Positions 12,418-21,868 are shown, numbered from the stretch's first letter. The stretch is 64,000 bases of DNA from Ciceribacter sichuanensis (GCF_024055605.1 NZ_JAMXLX010000001.1:124001-188000); one strand, 5' to 3'. Notes: a model not told the origin generated them from the letters alone. A program made the numbers and translations.

Positions 12418-13329
12418 TCAGCCCTTGGGCGCATCCGGAGCCGCTTCAGGCGCGGCGGTCTTCGACGCTGCGAGATAGCTGTCGAAGATCTGTTCCATGC
12501 TTTTCTGGTAGTTCTTCTGCACCTCCAGCCCGCTGTCGAACATGACGTTGATCATGTCGTTGAGGTTGGCTCCCGCCTGGGGCGCCGCCGCCTGCGGCTG
12601 CTCTTCCTGCGGTTTGGCGGCTGAAGCCTGCGGCTTGGCTGCGGGCGCATCAGTCTGCATGCCCGCTATCATCTCCTGAAACGCCTTGGCGAACGGGTTG
12701 TCGAAGAAGGGATTGGCGGTGGCTGGAGCCGGCTGCGGTTTTGGTGCGCCGCCGCCCATCATCTCCTGAAAGGCGCGGGTGAACGGATTGTCGAAGAAAT
12801 TCGGCTGGGGCTTGGGCTGCGCCTTCGGCTGAAAGCCGGTGCTTTCGAGCCATTGCTGCATCATCGCGCCCATCGGCGTTCCGGCAAAGACGTTGGTTTC
12901 CGGAAACTGCCCGGTGGTCTGCTTGAACAGGCCGCCCATGATGGTATCGGCCATCGCCGGCATCATCTTTTTCAGGATGTCCTGACCGATGCCGGTGAAC
13001 TGCGCCGCCTGCGCCGCGATGGCCCGGGACACTTCCTTGGAGCCGAAGAGTTTTTCCAGCACCTGATTGCCGTCATCGATGCCCTGCGGCGTGAACGCCT
13101 TGCTCATGTCCTCGAAATACTTGGCGTAGCTTCCGGAAGCCATGGCGCCGAGGAGGGCGGAGAAATCGTAAGGGTTGGTGACGTTGCGTTTGAAGCCGGA
13201 GGAGAATGCCGGCATGAGGGCCGCGACGGCCTTTGCCGCCTGTTCCTGGGCAAGATTGAATTGCTTGGCCATGGCGTCTATCGCCATGCCGTTCTGCGCC
13301 TGCAGCATCATCTCGAAAAGCGGCAACAT
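12418..13329 (-). CDS. DUF937 domain protein with repeated C-terminal motif
   Basis: 303-residue acidic, methionine- and alanine-rich cytoplasmic protein. The N-terminal about 150 residues match the DUF937 fold (KQFNLAQEQAAKAVAALMPAFSSGF, then QILKKMMPAMADTIMGG-like helices), whose function is not established. The C-terminal half is proline/glutamine-rich and holds two near-copies of a 15-residue motif, FDNPFTRAFQEMMGG and FDNPFAKAFQEMIAG, joined by low-complexity linkers. A final helix (MINVMFDSGLEVQKNYQKSMEQIFDSYLAA) could be a coiled coil resembling phasin-type segments. Stands alone. Confidence 0.7.
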   Translation of the reverse strand: MLPLFEMMLQAQNGMAIDAMAKQFNLAQEQAAKAVAALMPAFSSGFKRNVTNPYDFSALLGAMASGSYAKYFEDMSKAFTPQGIDDGNQVLEKLFGSKEVSRAIAAQAAQFTGIGQDILKKMMPAMADTIMGGLFKQTTGQFPETNVFAGTPMGAMMQQWLESTGFQPKAQPKPQPNFFDNPFTRAFQEMMGGGAPKPQPAPATANPFFDNPFAKAFQEMIAGMQTDAPAAKPQASAAKPQEEQPQAAAPQAGANLNDMINVMFDSGLEVQKNYQKSMEQIFDSYLAASKTAAPEAAPDAPKG

Positions 13330-13499
13330 CGTCGTCAGTCCCCCCGTGCTTGCAACGCATTGAAGCCACTATAGCGGGAAAATGACAGGCGAAAACCGAT
13401 TTTTACGACAGGGTGAAGACGGCAACAGCTATTTTCGCTGTGAACACCTTCGGTTACGGGCGCTGATAGTGCCGCCATCATGCGATGGCGCCGAACCCG

Positions 13500-14873
13500 T
13501 CAGTACTGGAACTCTTCGAAGACGTGGTCGATCTCACCGTTCCAGCGGCCATGATAGAGCGCCAGAAGATCCTCGGCGAGCGTCGTCTTCTTGGCCAGAA
13601 CCTCTTCGAGGGAGGCGAGGAAGATACTTTCGTCCTGGCCTTCGCGGTTGAGGCGCGCACGGGCCTTGAGGCCGCGGCTCGAAAGCTCGACCACATCGCG
13701 GGCGACATCGAGAAGGTTGCGTCCGGCGATTTCCGCCTTGAGGCCCTGAACGGGGACAGCATTGCGAAGCGCGTTGGCGTCCGCGAAGGTCCATTGACGC
13801 GTCAGTTCGTCTGCCGCCTCGAGCGCATCGTCGTTGTACAGCAGGCCCACCCAGAAGGCCGGTAGTGCGCAGATACGGCGCCATGGGCCGCCATCGGCGC
13901 CGCGCATTTCAAGGAAGCGCTTCAGCCGCACGTCGGGGAACAGCGTCGAGAGATGATTGGTCCAGTCGCCGAGTGTTGGTTCCCACTCCATGAGTTCGCC
14001 CTTCAGCGCACCGGCCATGAACTGGCGGAAAGTGATATGGGTGCAGTCGTGATAACGGCCATCGCGCACCACGAAATACATCGGCACGTCGAGCGCCCAT
14101 TCCACATAGTCACCGAAGCTGAAATCGTCGGAGAGCGAGAAGGGCAGGATGCCCGAGCGCGCATTGTCGGTATCGCGCCAGATCTCGCCGCGCCAGGATT
14201 GCAGGCCGTTCGGCTTGCCTTCGGTAAAGGGTGAGGAGGCAAACAGCGCGGTCGCCAGCGGCTGCAGCTTCATGCCGACGCGCATCTTGCGGCGCATGTC
14301 GGCTTCCGAGGAGAAGTCGAGGTTCACCTGGATGGTACAGGTGCGATACATCATGTCGAGGCCGTGGCTACCGACCTTCGGCATGTAGCGGGTCATGATG
14401 TCATAGCGCGACTTGGGCATGCGCGGTGTTTCGGCAAGGGTCCACTTCGGGCTGCCGCCGATGCCGAGGAAGCGGATGCCCATCGGCTCCGCGATCTCGC
14501 GCAGGGTAGCAAGGTGACCGTTCGATTCCGCACAGGTCTGGTGGATCGTCTCGAGCGGCGCACCGGATAGTTCGAACTGGCCACCGGGCTCGATGGAGAT
14601 CGCGCCCATGCCGGTGGGTTCGCCAAGCCCGATGATGTTCTCGCCGTCCATGATCGGATCCCAGCCGAGCTTTTTCTGCATGCCCTTCAGCAGCGCGGAA
14701 ATGCTGGCGTCGCCGAAATAGGGAACGGGGGAGTTGTCTGCCTGGAAGAAGACGAATTTCTCGTGTTCCGTTCCGATCCGGAACGCTTCCTCCGGCTTGC
14801 TGCCGGAAGCAAGATATTCGGCCATTTCCTCAACGGAGGTGAGGGGAGTATGGTCGGTGGTATCACGAGCCAT
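13500..14873 (-). CDS. gshA: Glutamate-cysteine ligase (plant/proteobacterial type)
   Basis: 457-residue enzyme joining glutamate and cysteine with ATP, the first step of glutathione synthesis. It is of the GshA type shared by alphaproteobacteria and plants: FRIGTEHEKFVF near the N-terminus, GMGAISIEPGGQFELSG, YDIMTRYMPKVGSHGLDMMYRTCTIQVNLDF, and the ending LLALYHGRWNGEIDHVFEEFQY. The MARDT start at 14873 is used; the upstream in-frame extension has no similarity. It is downstream of rsmE on the same strand after 157 bases, as in related Rhizobiales. It would supply glutathione for the GST and MAPEG proteins in this window. Confidence 0.94.
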   Translation of the reverse strand: MARDTTDHTPLTSVEEMAEYLASGSKPEEAFRIGTEHEKFVFFQADNSPVPYFGDASISALLKGMQKKLGWDPIMDGENIIGLGEPTGMGAISIEPGGQFELSGAPLETIHQTCAESNGHLATLREIAEPMGIRFLGIGGSPKWTLAETPRMPKSRYDIMTRYMPKVGSHGLDMMYRTCTIQVNLDFSSEADMRRKMRVGMKLQPLATALFASSPFTEGKPNGLQSWRGEIWRDTDNARSGILPFSLSDDFSFGDYVEWALDVPMYFVVRDGRYHDCTHITFRQFMAGALKGELMEWEPTLGDWTNHLSTLFPDVRLKRFLEMRGADGGPWRRICALPAFWVGLLYNDDALEAADELTRQWTFADANALRNAVPVQGLKAEIAGRNLLDVARDVVELSSRGLKARARLNREGQDESIFLASLEEVLAKKTTLAEDLLALYHGRWNGEIDHVFEEFQY

Positions 14874-15030
14874 TGAGTATACCTTATCGGGTCTTGCCGG
14901 CACGCACACCGGGCCATTGGGCAAGGTGATTGGACCGGATTTCAGGACGGTGCAAGAAAAAATCTTTCAACGGCCGGTCAAAAAAATCCATCTGCGGCAT
15001 GGATATCTACCATGTTTGCGTTTCGTCATA

Positions 15031-15768
15031 TTATTGCCAGTCACCGATGGCCGCCTGCACGACGGCGAGTGCCGCGACCGCCGCCGTATCGGCCCGAAGG
15101 ATACGGGGACCAAGCGGAATGGCGGTGACGAAAGACAGACTGCGCAGCAGTTCCCGCTCCTCGTCCGAGAAGCCGCCCTCCGGCCCGACCAGCACGGCCA
15201 GATGCTTCTCCTTGATCGAGGAAAGACCCGGCAGCGGGTTCTGGGTCGAACTGTCCTCGTCGCAGTAGATGATCCGGCGCTCCGCCGGCCAGCGTTCAAG
15301 CAGATCTTTCAACCGCTGCGGGGCAAGCACCTGTGGAATGGCAAGGATGCCGCATTGCTCGGCCGCCTCGACCGCATTGGCCTGCAACCGCTCGAGGCTG
15401 GTGATCTTGCCCTGCACATGCTGGGTCATCACCGGCTGCAGCACTCCGGCCCCCATCTCGACGGCCTTCTGGATCAGGTAGTCCATTCGCCCGACCTTGA
15501 GGGGTGCGAACAGGAAACTGAGATCGCAATCCGCAGGCTGCGGACGGGTCTGCTCGACGGGAAGAAGAACGATCTTCTTGCGCGAGGGAAAGGTAAGTTT
15601 CGCCTTCCATTCTCCGTCGCGACCGTTGAACACGAGGATCTCGGCATCTTCGGTGAGCCGCAGGACGTTGGCGAGATAGTTGAACTGCTCGGATGTCGTC
15701 TCGAAGCCCTGATTGGGCCTGATGTCGTTTTCGACGTACAGTCGTTGCATCCGGTAATTCGCGCGCAT
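15031..15768 (-). CDS. rsmE: 16S rRNA (uracil-1498-N3)-methyltransferase
   Basis: 245-residue SPOUT-family methyltransferase that modifies U1498 of 16S rRNA. An N-terminal PUA-like domain (MQRLYVEND...[23 protein letters not shown]) precedes the knotted SAM-binding domain with its [17 protein letters not shown] loop and the [16 protein letters not shown] end, both diagnostic. An alternative start at the second Met (15750) would trim six residues. It lies 15 bases downstream of the PiT gene on the same strand, so co-transcription is likely. Confidence 0.95.
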   Translation of the reverse strand: MRANYRMQRLYVENDIRPNQGFETTSEQFNYLANVLRLTEDAEILVFNGRDGEWKAKLTFPSRKKIVLLPVEQTRPQPADCDLSFLFAPLKVGRMDYLIQKAVEMGAGVLQPVMTQHVQGKITSLERLQANAVEAAEQCGILAIPQVLAPQRLKDLLERWPAERRIIYCDEDSSTQNPLPGLSSIKEKHLAVLVGPEGGFSDEERELLRSLSFVTAIPLGPRILRADTAAVAALAVVQAAIGDWQ

Positions 15769-15783
15769 TTCTCGTCCCAGGGG

Positions 15784-17289
15784 TTACAGGAAGAGCTGGA
15801 ACATAACCCAGAAGATCACGGCTGCAAGTAGCGCGGAGGCGGGAACCGTAATGATCCACGCGGCGATGATGCTGAGGAAATGCGAACGGCGCACGAGAAG
15901 ACGCCGACGGGTCTCGTCCGGATCGCGCTCCCGCGTGTCCTCGATTTCCCAGTAGTCGGCCTTCATCTTCATGTATTCGATGCGCCGCCGCGAATGGCGG
16001 GTATACCATTCGCGGAAGAAGCCGACGCCGAACACCGCGCCGACGGCGATATGGGTCGAGCTCACCGGAAGACCGAACCATGAGGCGAAAATGACCGTGG
16101 TCGCGGCCGAAAGCGACACGCAATAGGCCCGCATCGGGTTGAGCTTGGTGATCTGTTCGCCGACGAGGCGAATGAGGCGGGGGCCGTAAAGCAGAAGCCC
16201 CATCGAAATGCCGAAGGCGCCAATGGCGGTCACCCAGATCGGTGGAACGATCGCCGCGGCAATTTCCTGCACCCGCGTGGCATGCACCACCGCGACCACC
16301 GGCCCGATCGCATTGGCCACGTCATTGGCGCCGTGGGCGAAAGAGAGGAGCGCGGCGGAGAAAACGAGCGGCAGGCGGAAAAGCTTGCGCAGCGACTGGT
16401 TGCGGTTTTCAAGGCCGGCCGCTTGGTGCCTGATCAGTGGAACGCTGCCGAGCCACGCCAGCAGTCCGCTGCCGAGGCCGAGAAGCATCGCCTGCGTCTG
16501 GCCTATGCGGAACACCTGGCCTATGCCCTTGATCGTGAGATAGGTGGCGAAAGCGCCGGTCATCACGCCGATCAGAACAGGTACCCAGCGCTTTGCCGCT
16601 GCGATCTTGTCCTGCCGATAGGTGATGAATTCCTCGATGAAATAGAGGATCAACGCGGCGATTGCCCCGCCGAGCAGCGGCGACAGCATCCAGCTCGCGG
16701 TAATGCCGAGGAGCGCGCTCCAGCTGACGGCTGAAAAGCCGCCGGCAGCCACGCCCGCGCCCATGACAGCGCCGACGATCGAGTGGGTTGTCGAAACGGG
16801 TGCCTTCGCCCAGGTGGCGATGTTGATCCAGAAGGCGGCGGCGAGAAGCGCCGACATCATCGCGAAAGAGAAGGCCTGCGGCACCTCGATCCGGTCAGGG
16901 GCAAGGATGCCCTTCGAGATGGTCGAGATGACGTCGCCGCCGGCAATCATTGCACCGGCAATCTCGAAGACTGCGGCAAGCGCCAGCGCGCCGGCAAGCG
17001 GTATGGCCCGCGCGCCGACGGCAGCGCCGACATTGTTCGTCACGTCGTTCGCGCCGATGTTCATCGCCATGTAAGCGCCGATCGCGGATGCGGCGATCAC
17101 GAGGGCCGCGCCCGGCTGGCCGGTCACGTAGATGCCGGAAAAGATCGTGACGAGAACGAGGAAAAAGAGGCCGATGCCCAGGGGAATGATGCGCCGGGAA
17201 ACCTGCTGCGCAGCCTGCTCGACGTAAGTGACCTTGTCGAGGTCCTTGTCGAGTGTCGGCTTGACGAGCGTTGGCGGAGGCTTGGCCAT
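15784..17289 (-). CDS. Inorganic phosphate transporter, PiT family
   Basis: 501-residue inner-membrane protein of the low-affinity phosphate/metal symporter family. The two duplicated signatures are visible: GANDVTNNVGAAVGARA in the N-terminal half and GANDVANAIGPVVAVVHA in the C-terminal half. About ten or more hydrophobic helices surround a cytoplasmic loop. Start MAKPPP at 17289 is preferred; in-frame Met codons at 17343 and 17421 extend into hydrophilic, non-conserved sequence. GAGGA lies 14 bases upstream, a little far, so the start is uncertain. rsmE follows 15 bases later. Confidence 0.9.
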   Translation of the reverse strand: MAKPPPTLVKPTLDKDLDKVTYVEQAAQQVSRRIIPLGIGLFFLVLVTIFSGIYVTGQPGAALVIAASAIGAYMAMNIGANDVTNNVGAAVGARAIPLAGALALAAVFEIAGAMIAGGDVISTISKGILAPDRIEVPQAFSFAMMSALLAAAFWINIATWAKAPVSTTHSIVGAVMGAGVAAGGFSAVSWSALLGITASWMLSPLLGGAIAALILYFIEEFITYRQDKIAAAKRWVPVLIGVMTGAFATYLTIKGIGQVFRIGQTQAMLLGLGSGLLAWLGSVPLIRHQAAGLENRNQSLRKLFRLPLVFSAALLSFAHGANDVANAIGPVVAVVHATRVQEIAAAIVPPIWVTAIGAFGISMGLLLYGPRLIRLVGEQITKLNPMRAYCVSLSAATTVIFASWFGLPVSSTHIAVGAVFGVGFFREWYTRHSRRRIEYMKMKADYWEIEDTRERDPDETRRRLLVRRSHFLSIIAAWIITVPASALLAAVIFWVMFQLFL

Positions 17290-17486
17290 CGGTCGGTTTG
17301 GTTCCTCTTTGTCGCAGGCCTGCCGTGCGAACTTGACGGGCATGACCGCAGCCAATCCCTCTCTCGCATCGTGCCCTTTATTGTTCCCCGGGAAGGTTCT
17401 TCTTCGGTGCATCGATGGCACCGTTATTGCCGTTTGCTATTAGCAAAGACAGGATAATTCAATATGATGTTTTTGTAATAGTCTTG

Positions 17487-18005
17487 TTATTCGCCGGCTT
17501 CCGGGATCGGGTCGGGCTGGATGCCGGAAAATTTCTGGGCGAACTTGTGGAACAGCACCTTGAGTTCGGGTTCCTGCACGCGGGCGGCGGCCTCTTCGCA
17601 GTTCACCCATTCGCTGCGCCGCATGCCCTTTTCGGGGAAGTCCGTCAACTCGTTCCTGACTTCGAGCGTGTGCACCTGAACACGGCAATGGATCTTGAGC
17701 CCGCCTTCCATGCCCTTGAGATAGTCGTAGTGACCGATTGGCTTCTCGGCGACCTTCCCCTTCACGCCAGCTTCTTCATAAGCTTCGCGTTCCGCGACCG
17801 CATAACCCTTCTTTCCCGACATCGGCCAGCCTTTGGGTATAACCCACCGTCCGGTGTCGCGACTTGTCAGAAGCAAGACTTCGGGTTCCGTCTGCTTCTT
17901 GCGCAAACGGTAGCAAATGGCGGCATATTGCTGTCTCGGCGGACGACGCAGCATGAGCTGGACCTCATTGGCTATACGGCTGACAATGGTCAATGAAAGG
18001 GGCAC
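17487..18005 (-). CDS. NUDIX hydrolase, diphosphoinositol-polyphosphate-phosphatase-like
   Basis: 172-residue pyrophosphatase. The NUDIX helix ends REAYEEAGV, but the first glutamate of the consensus Gx5Ex7REUxEExGU is a lysine (GWPMSGKKGYAVAE). This change, with the WVIPKGWP lead-in, fits the DIPP/MutT-like group common in alphaproteobacteria. The substrate is unknown. A shorter start (MLRRPPRQQY, 17954) is possible. The region upstream of 18005 holds a short AT-rich promoter candidate. Confidence 0.84.
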   Translation of the reverse strand: MPLSLTIVSRIANEVQLMLRRPPRQQYAAICYRLRKKQTEPEVLLLTSRDTGRWVIPKGWPMSGKKGYAVAEREAYEEAGVKGKVAEKPIGHYDYLKGMEGGLKIHCRVQVHTLEVRNELTDFPEKGMRRSEWVNCEEAAARVQEPELKVLFHKFAQKFSGIQPDPIPEAGE

Positions 18006-18149
18006 CTCGATTCGTCATTTACCTTTCGATTTTGTCAGCTCCGAAAATGTCACCTTTTTGACAATCAGGAGAATCATTGCGACAAAACCTGCGTCCATTA
18101 GGGGGACACAGTGCCTTCCTCGTCAAGCGATTGGTCAGGAACGCCCTGG

Positions 18150-18938
18150 CTAAAATTGGGCAAATTTGTCGAGATTGACCACTTTGGTCTCTTTCGGCTT
18201 GCCTGACCAGTGCATAAGCCCTTCGATCACTCCATCGGCAGTTTTCGACTGCGCTCGGAAAATGGCTGCATCGCGTTCCTTGGCGAGGCTTGTCAGTTCT
18301 GCCAGAGCGTTTGCGGGGATGATTCCTCGCACGCCTTCCATCAGGAACATGCTGCGATCGTTGCCGCTGTCGCCCGCCACGATCACCTCATCAGGGGTGA
18401 CGTCGATCCGCTCGCAGAGCCATGCAAGCGCGGCTCCCTTGTCTGCATTGGCCGGCAGGATGTCGAGATCGCGATTGCTCGAATAGACGATGCGTACGGA
18501 AAGCCCTTCATTATTCAGCTTGGCGAACAGGTTGTCGAGTTCCTGCGTGCTGGCATCGTGCAGATACCAGCTGGACTTGAAGCGATGCTGATAGCGCTCC
18601 GGCTGGCGCACAATGCCACGCTCGTTCATGACCAGCGCCTCGATCCGCCGGGCGTCGTAACCTGTCGCGGCAAGTGCGCGATCGTAATCCTCGCCGATAT
18701 CGGCCAGCGAGTTGGAAAGGAGCATGGTGCCGACGCCGCCGATCAACGCGTCTGCCCGCGGCAGTTCCTCTTCCTCCGTGAAGGCAAGGATGTCGTCGAT
18801 CAACCGGCCGCTGTTATAGACCAGCAGCGGTCGGTGGGATGGATCGAGACTCTGCCAGTAACGGCTGAACCGGCGAGAGGCATCCCTGTCGCCGGCGAGC
18901 GTTCCATCCAGATCGGCGGAGAAAAGACGGAAGGGCAT
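18150..18938 (-). CDS. mfppB: Mannosylfructose-phosphate phosphatase
   Basis: 262-residue HAD phosphatase of the sucrose-6-phosphate phosphatase group. The nucleophile motif FSADLDGTLAGD opens the protein and VAGDSGNDRSMF supplies the metal-binding aspartates. It dephosphorylates mannosylfructose-6-phosphate, completing synthesis of the osmolyte mannosylfructose; the pathway is established for Agrobacterium. The assignment rests on the HAD family plus direct coupling to mfpsA: with ATG 18938, one base separates the two genes. A start at 18950 would overlap mfpsA by 11 bases. Sucrose-phosphatase is the alternative reading. Confidence 0.85.
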   Translation of the reverse strand: MPFRLFSADLDGTLAGDRDASRRFSRYWQSLDPSHRPLLVYNSGRLIDDILAFTEEEELPRADALIGGVGTMLLSNSLADIGEDYDRALAATGYDARRIEALVMNERGIVRQPERYQHRFKSSWYLHDASTQELDNLFAKLNNEGLSVRIVYSSNRDLDILPANADKGAALAWLCERIDVTPDEVIVAGDSGNDRSMFLMEGVRGIIPANALAELTSLAKERDAAIFRAQSKTADGVIEGLMHWSGKPKETKVVNLDKFAQF

Positions 18939-18939
18939 C

Positions 18940-20271
18940 TCAGTCGCCATCGTTCCAGGGCTCTGCCCAGTCCGCCTCGTCGAGCGCCTGCGCGACGGGG
19001 CGCCCCTCCACCAGCGCCACGAGTTGCTGTGCAATGCCGGTCCAGGTGAAAAGGCTGCGTGCCTTGTGGGCGCCCATGCGCGAAAGTCGACCATAAAGCC
19101 GTGGATGCTTGAACGGCTTCATCATGGTAATGCCGAGATCTTCCCGGTCGAATGGATCGGCAAACAGGGCATGTCGACCGTAACTGACCGCCCGGAAAAG
19201 CCCGCCATGGATGGTGACGACGGTCGGCGTGCCGCTCGCCATGGCCTCGACGGCGGTCATGCCGAAGGGTTCGTAGCGGCTGGACAACACGAAGAGATCG
19301 GCTGCGCGATAGTAATCGGGCAAATCCTCGTCCGGGATGAAACTGGAGAATTCCACCCGGTCGGAAAGGCCGAGTTCCGCGATCTGATCCTTCAGCTTCT
19401 GCAGGATGGCGGCTTCCTGAGCATCCATGTTTTCACCGCCGAGCGCCAGCCGAAGCCGCGCCTCCGGCACACGTTCCGCCAGCACCGAGAAGCCGTCGAT
19501 CAGCAGGTCGTAGCCCTTGTTGGTTGCAAGCCGGCCAAGCGCAAGCACGGTCTTGCCGGAAAATCCGAGCCGGTTGCGGATCATCTGACGTGAGGATTCG
19601 GAAACGGGATAGAAGCGGTTGTCGTCATATCCCGGCGGGATCATGTGCACCCGGTTCCGGTTCAGCCCGTAATCCTCGATCAGCATGTCGAGCTGGATCG
19701 GCGTGGTCGCGATCACCAGCTGACAGCTTCGGTAGACGATCAGTTCATGCTGGATGCGCTCCTTGAAGTTGAACTCCAGCTCGAACTTGTCGGCCCGTTC
19801 CGGATAGTCCGTCTCCATCTGCCGTTTCTTCCATAGGCCGAGCGAATGCGGCGTATGGACGTGGGGAATGTTCAGCGCTTCGGAAAGCCGCTGGCCCGCC
19901 ACGCCGGCATCCCAGTAGTGGCTGTTGATGAAGAGATACGACAGGCCCTCCCGGCGGATGAAGCGCAGGGCCTTCTCGTTCCATTCGTTGAGGTGGCGGT
20001 GGAGATATTCCTTCGGAATGAAATCGCGCCCGCCGCAGGGGATGCGGATCACCCGGACGTCGTCGTCCACCGTGTCGATTTCCGGCTGGTCCTCGAAGCG
20101 GCGGGTATAGATATCGACCTTGTGACCGAGCTGTGCGAGCTTCTTGGCAAGCTCCAGAACATAGACAACCTGACCGCCGGTGTCGGCGGCGCCAAGCGGC
20201 GGATGGGCGGCTACGTAGCCATGGGTGGAGACCAGCGCAATGCGCGGCGTCTCGTGAACGTCCAGCACCAT
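18940..20271 (-). CDS. mfpsA: Mannosylfructose-phosphate synthase (GT4)
   Basis: 443-residue retaining glycosyltransferase that joins mannose from GDP-mannose to fructose-6-phosphate. The N-terminal Rossmann half shows STHGYVAAHPPLGAADTGGQVVYVLELAKKL, as in sucrose-phosphate synthases. The acceptor region has HYWDAGVAGQRLSEAL and HTPHSLG. The C-terminal donor site has ALGRLATNKGYDLLIDGF and RYEPFGMTAVEAMASGTPTV. As I recall it, the Agrobacterium MfpsA sequence is nearly collinear, including the EADWAEPWNDGD end. Its partner mfppB follows immediately. The product is a salt-stress compatible solute. The promoter should lie in 20272-20400. Confidence 0.92.
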   Translation of the reverse strand: MVLDVHETPRIALVSTHGYVAAHPPLGAADTGGQVVYVLELAKKLAQLGHKVDIYTRRFEDQPEIDTVDDDVRVIRIPCGGRDFIPKEYLHRHLNEWNEKALRFIRREGLSYLFINSHYWDAGVAGQRLSEALNIPHVHTPHSLGLWKKRQMETDYPERADKFELEFNFKERIQHELIVYRSCQLVIATTPIQLDMLIEDYGLNRNRVHMIPPGYDDNRFYPVSESSRQMIRNRLGFSGKTVLALGRLATNKGYDLLIDGFSVLAERVPEARLRLALGGENMDAQEAAILQKLKDQIAELGLSDRVEFSSFIPDEDLPDYYRAADLFVLSSRYEPFGMTAVEAMASGTPTVVTIHGGLFRAVSYGRHALFADPFDREDLGITMMKPFKHPRLYGRLSRMGAHKARSLFTWTGIAQQLVALVEGRPVAQALDEADWAEPWNDGD

Positions 20272-20419
20272 ATCAAACCCCTATTGAGCAATTACGTTTC
20301 GCAAGAACGGAAAACGAACGCTCAAAACGGGGCAATGTTCCCTCGAATGAGAAAAAAACTCCGCCGCCCATCTCTTTGTCCATTCTTTCTATGGCCAAAG
20401 AGACAGGCGGAAGAAGGAC

Positions 20420-21694
20420 TTAGTGCCCTTCGGAGTGGCTTTTGCGGATGCGCCGGACCACCCACCAGACGCCGAGAACGGCGATCGGCACTGACACACC
20501 GGTGATGACCGCGGGATCGACCGGCAGCACGTCATGGCTGACAGCCTTCGATGCGTAGCCCACGAGGCCGACGATGTAATAGGAGATCGCCGCCACCGAG
20601 AGGCCTTCGACGGTCTGCTGCAGGCGAAGCTGCATTTCCGCGCGCCGGTTCATCGTGTTTAGAAGGTCGGAGTTCTGACGTTCCAGTTCCACGTCGATCC
20701 AGCTTCTGACAAGTCCGGTCGCGCGCGACAGCTTGCGCGACAGGTTTGCCTGTCTTTCCTCAACCGACTGACAGGTGCGCATGGCGGGAGCCAGCCGGCG
20801 TTCCAGGAAGGAGCCGAGCGTTTCGTAACCGGGCACAGGCGTCTCGTCGAGCGTCTTGATGCGCTCGCCGACGATGCCGTCATAGGCGCGGCTGGCGCCG
20901 AAGCGATAGAGGCTGAGCGCCGCATTGGCCTCGAGTTCGGCGGCAAGCCGGGTGATTTCGGCCAGAATGCCGTCGGCCTCTGCGCGCGCATGCATCTTCA
21001 TCTGCTGCGTGACGCCGGTCAGGCCATCCTCGATCCGTCGGATTTCGGGTGAAAGCGTCTGCGCCAGCGGCAGGCCGAGCATTGCGAGCGTCCGGTAGGT
21101 CTCGATGTCGAGCAGACGCTGCACCAGTGCACCGCGTCCGGCTTCCGTCAGGCTGCGGTCGATGAGCAGGATGCGGGTCAGCCCATCGCCATCCTGCCGG
21201 AAGTCGGTCAGCACCGAGGCCTGCCCGTTCTTCAGGTGGCTATAACAGAGGCTCGCGGGGTCGAACATGGTCATGGCCTCGTCCGTCTCCGGACCTTCCG
21301 GCCGGATTTCCAGCCGAATACCGGACATCAGCGGACCGGGCGGCGAAAAGCCGTCGCCAAACGGGTGCGAAATCACCTCGCCGCCGAATTTCTCCGGCAG
21401 CGGCCCGTCCCAGAACCAGGTCGAAAACTCGGTGTGTCGCTCCCAGCGCAGTGTTCCCTGTCCCCAGGGCATGGCATGGTGGCGGGCGTTCTTGTCCGGC
21501 GGCGCAACGCCGCGGGCGCGAGAGACTTCCGTCAGGACGCTATGATGCACCGCCGAACCGCCATCCATGGTGAAGGCGAGCTGGAAGATGACGCGAGAGG
21601 ATTTGACCAGAGCATAAGGCCGTGCATGAATTTCCCCGAGCGCCAGCGCCCGTTCCGGCGCGACCGGAAATGCGAAGTTCCCCTTTGACATCAA
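20420..21694 (-). CDS. DUF3422 family membrane-anchored protein
   Basis: 424-residue protein of the DUF3422 family, widespread in alphaproteobacteria and of unknown function. The N-terminal domain shows the family blocks LGEIHARPYALV and LRWERHTEFSTWFW. The middle is helical and probably coiled (QMKMHARAEADGILAEITRLAAELEANAAL). Two C-terminal hydrophobic helices (about residues 365-385 and 393-412), then RRIRKSHSEGH, suggest anchoring in the inner membrane with most of the protein cytoplasmic. An adjacent second Met (21691) is an equally good start. No partner gene is evident. Confidence 0.82.
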   Translation of the reverse strand: MMSKGNFAFPVAPERALALGEIHARPYALVKSSRVIFQLAFTMDGGSAVHHSVLTEVSRARGVAPPDKNARHHAMPWGQGTLRWERHTEFSTWFWDGPLPEKFGGEVISHPFGDGFSPPGPLMSGIRLEIRPEGPETDEAMTMFDPASLCYSHLKNGQASVLTDFRQDGDGLTRILLIDRSLTEAGRGALVQRLLDIETYRTLAMLGLPLAQTLSPEIRRIEDGLTGVTQQMKMHARAEADGILAEITRLAAELEANAALSLYRFGASRAYDGIVGERIKTLDETPVPGYETLGSFLERRLAPAMRTCQSVEERQANLSRKLSRATGLVRSWIDVELERQNSDLLNTMNRRAEMQLRLQQTVEGLSVAAISYYIVGLVGYASKAVSHDVLPVDPAVITGVSVPIAVLGVWWVVRRIRKSHSEGH

Positions 21695-21849
21695 TTGCCT
21701 CCATGCGCCGACAGTCCCGACCTCCTTAGCAAATGTCAGATGGGGATGTCAGCGGTCTGTTTGCCGCACCGCAACAGAATGACGCGGGAACGCGCCATTG
21801 CCACACTCCGGGCAACACCCGTCAAGCGCATGGACGGCCTATGCGAAAG

Positions 21850-21868
21850 TGGACAAATAATTTGACCA
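21850..21868. promoter_or_regulatory. Candidate GntR-family operator upstream of lut operon
   Basis: TGGACAAATAATTTGACCA is a 19-bp palindrome: every base pairs except positions 4/16 and the central A. It lies 46 bases before the start of the GntR regulator gene, in the only promoter-sized gap ahead of lutABC. Size and symmetry fit a FadR-subfamily operator and imply autoregulation plus lactate control. Binding is inference. Confidence 0.6.

Noticed and set aside
18150..20271. Sucrose biosynthesis pair (SPS/SPP)
   Set aside because: The synthase sequence matches the mannosylfructose-phosphate type far better, though donor specificity is not proven from sequence alone.
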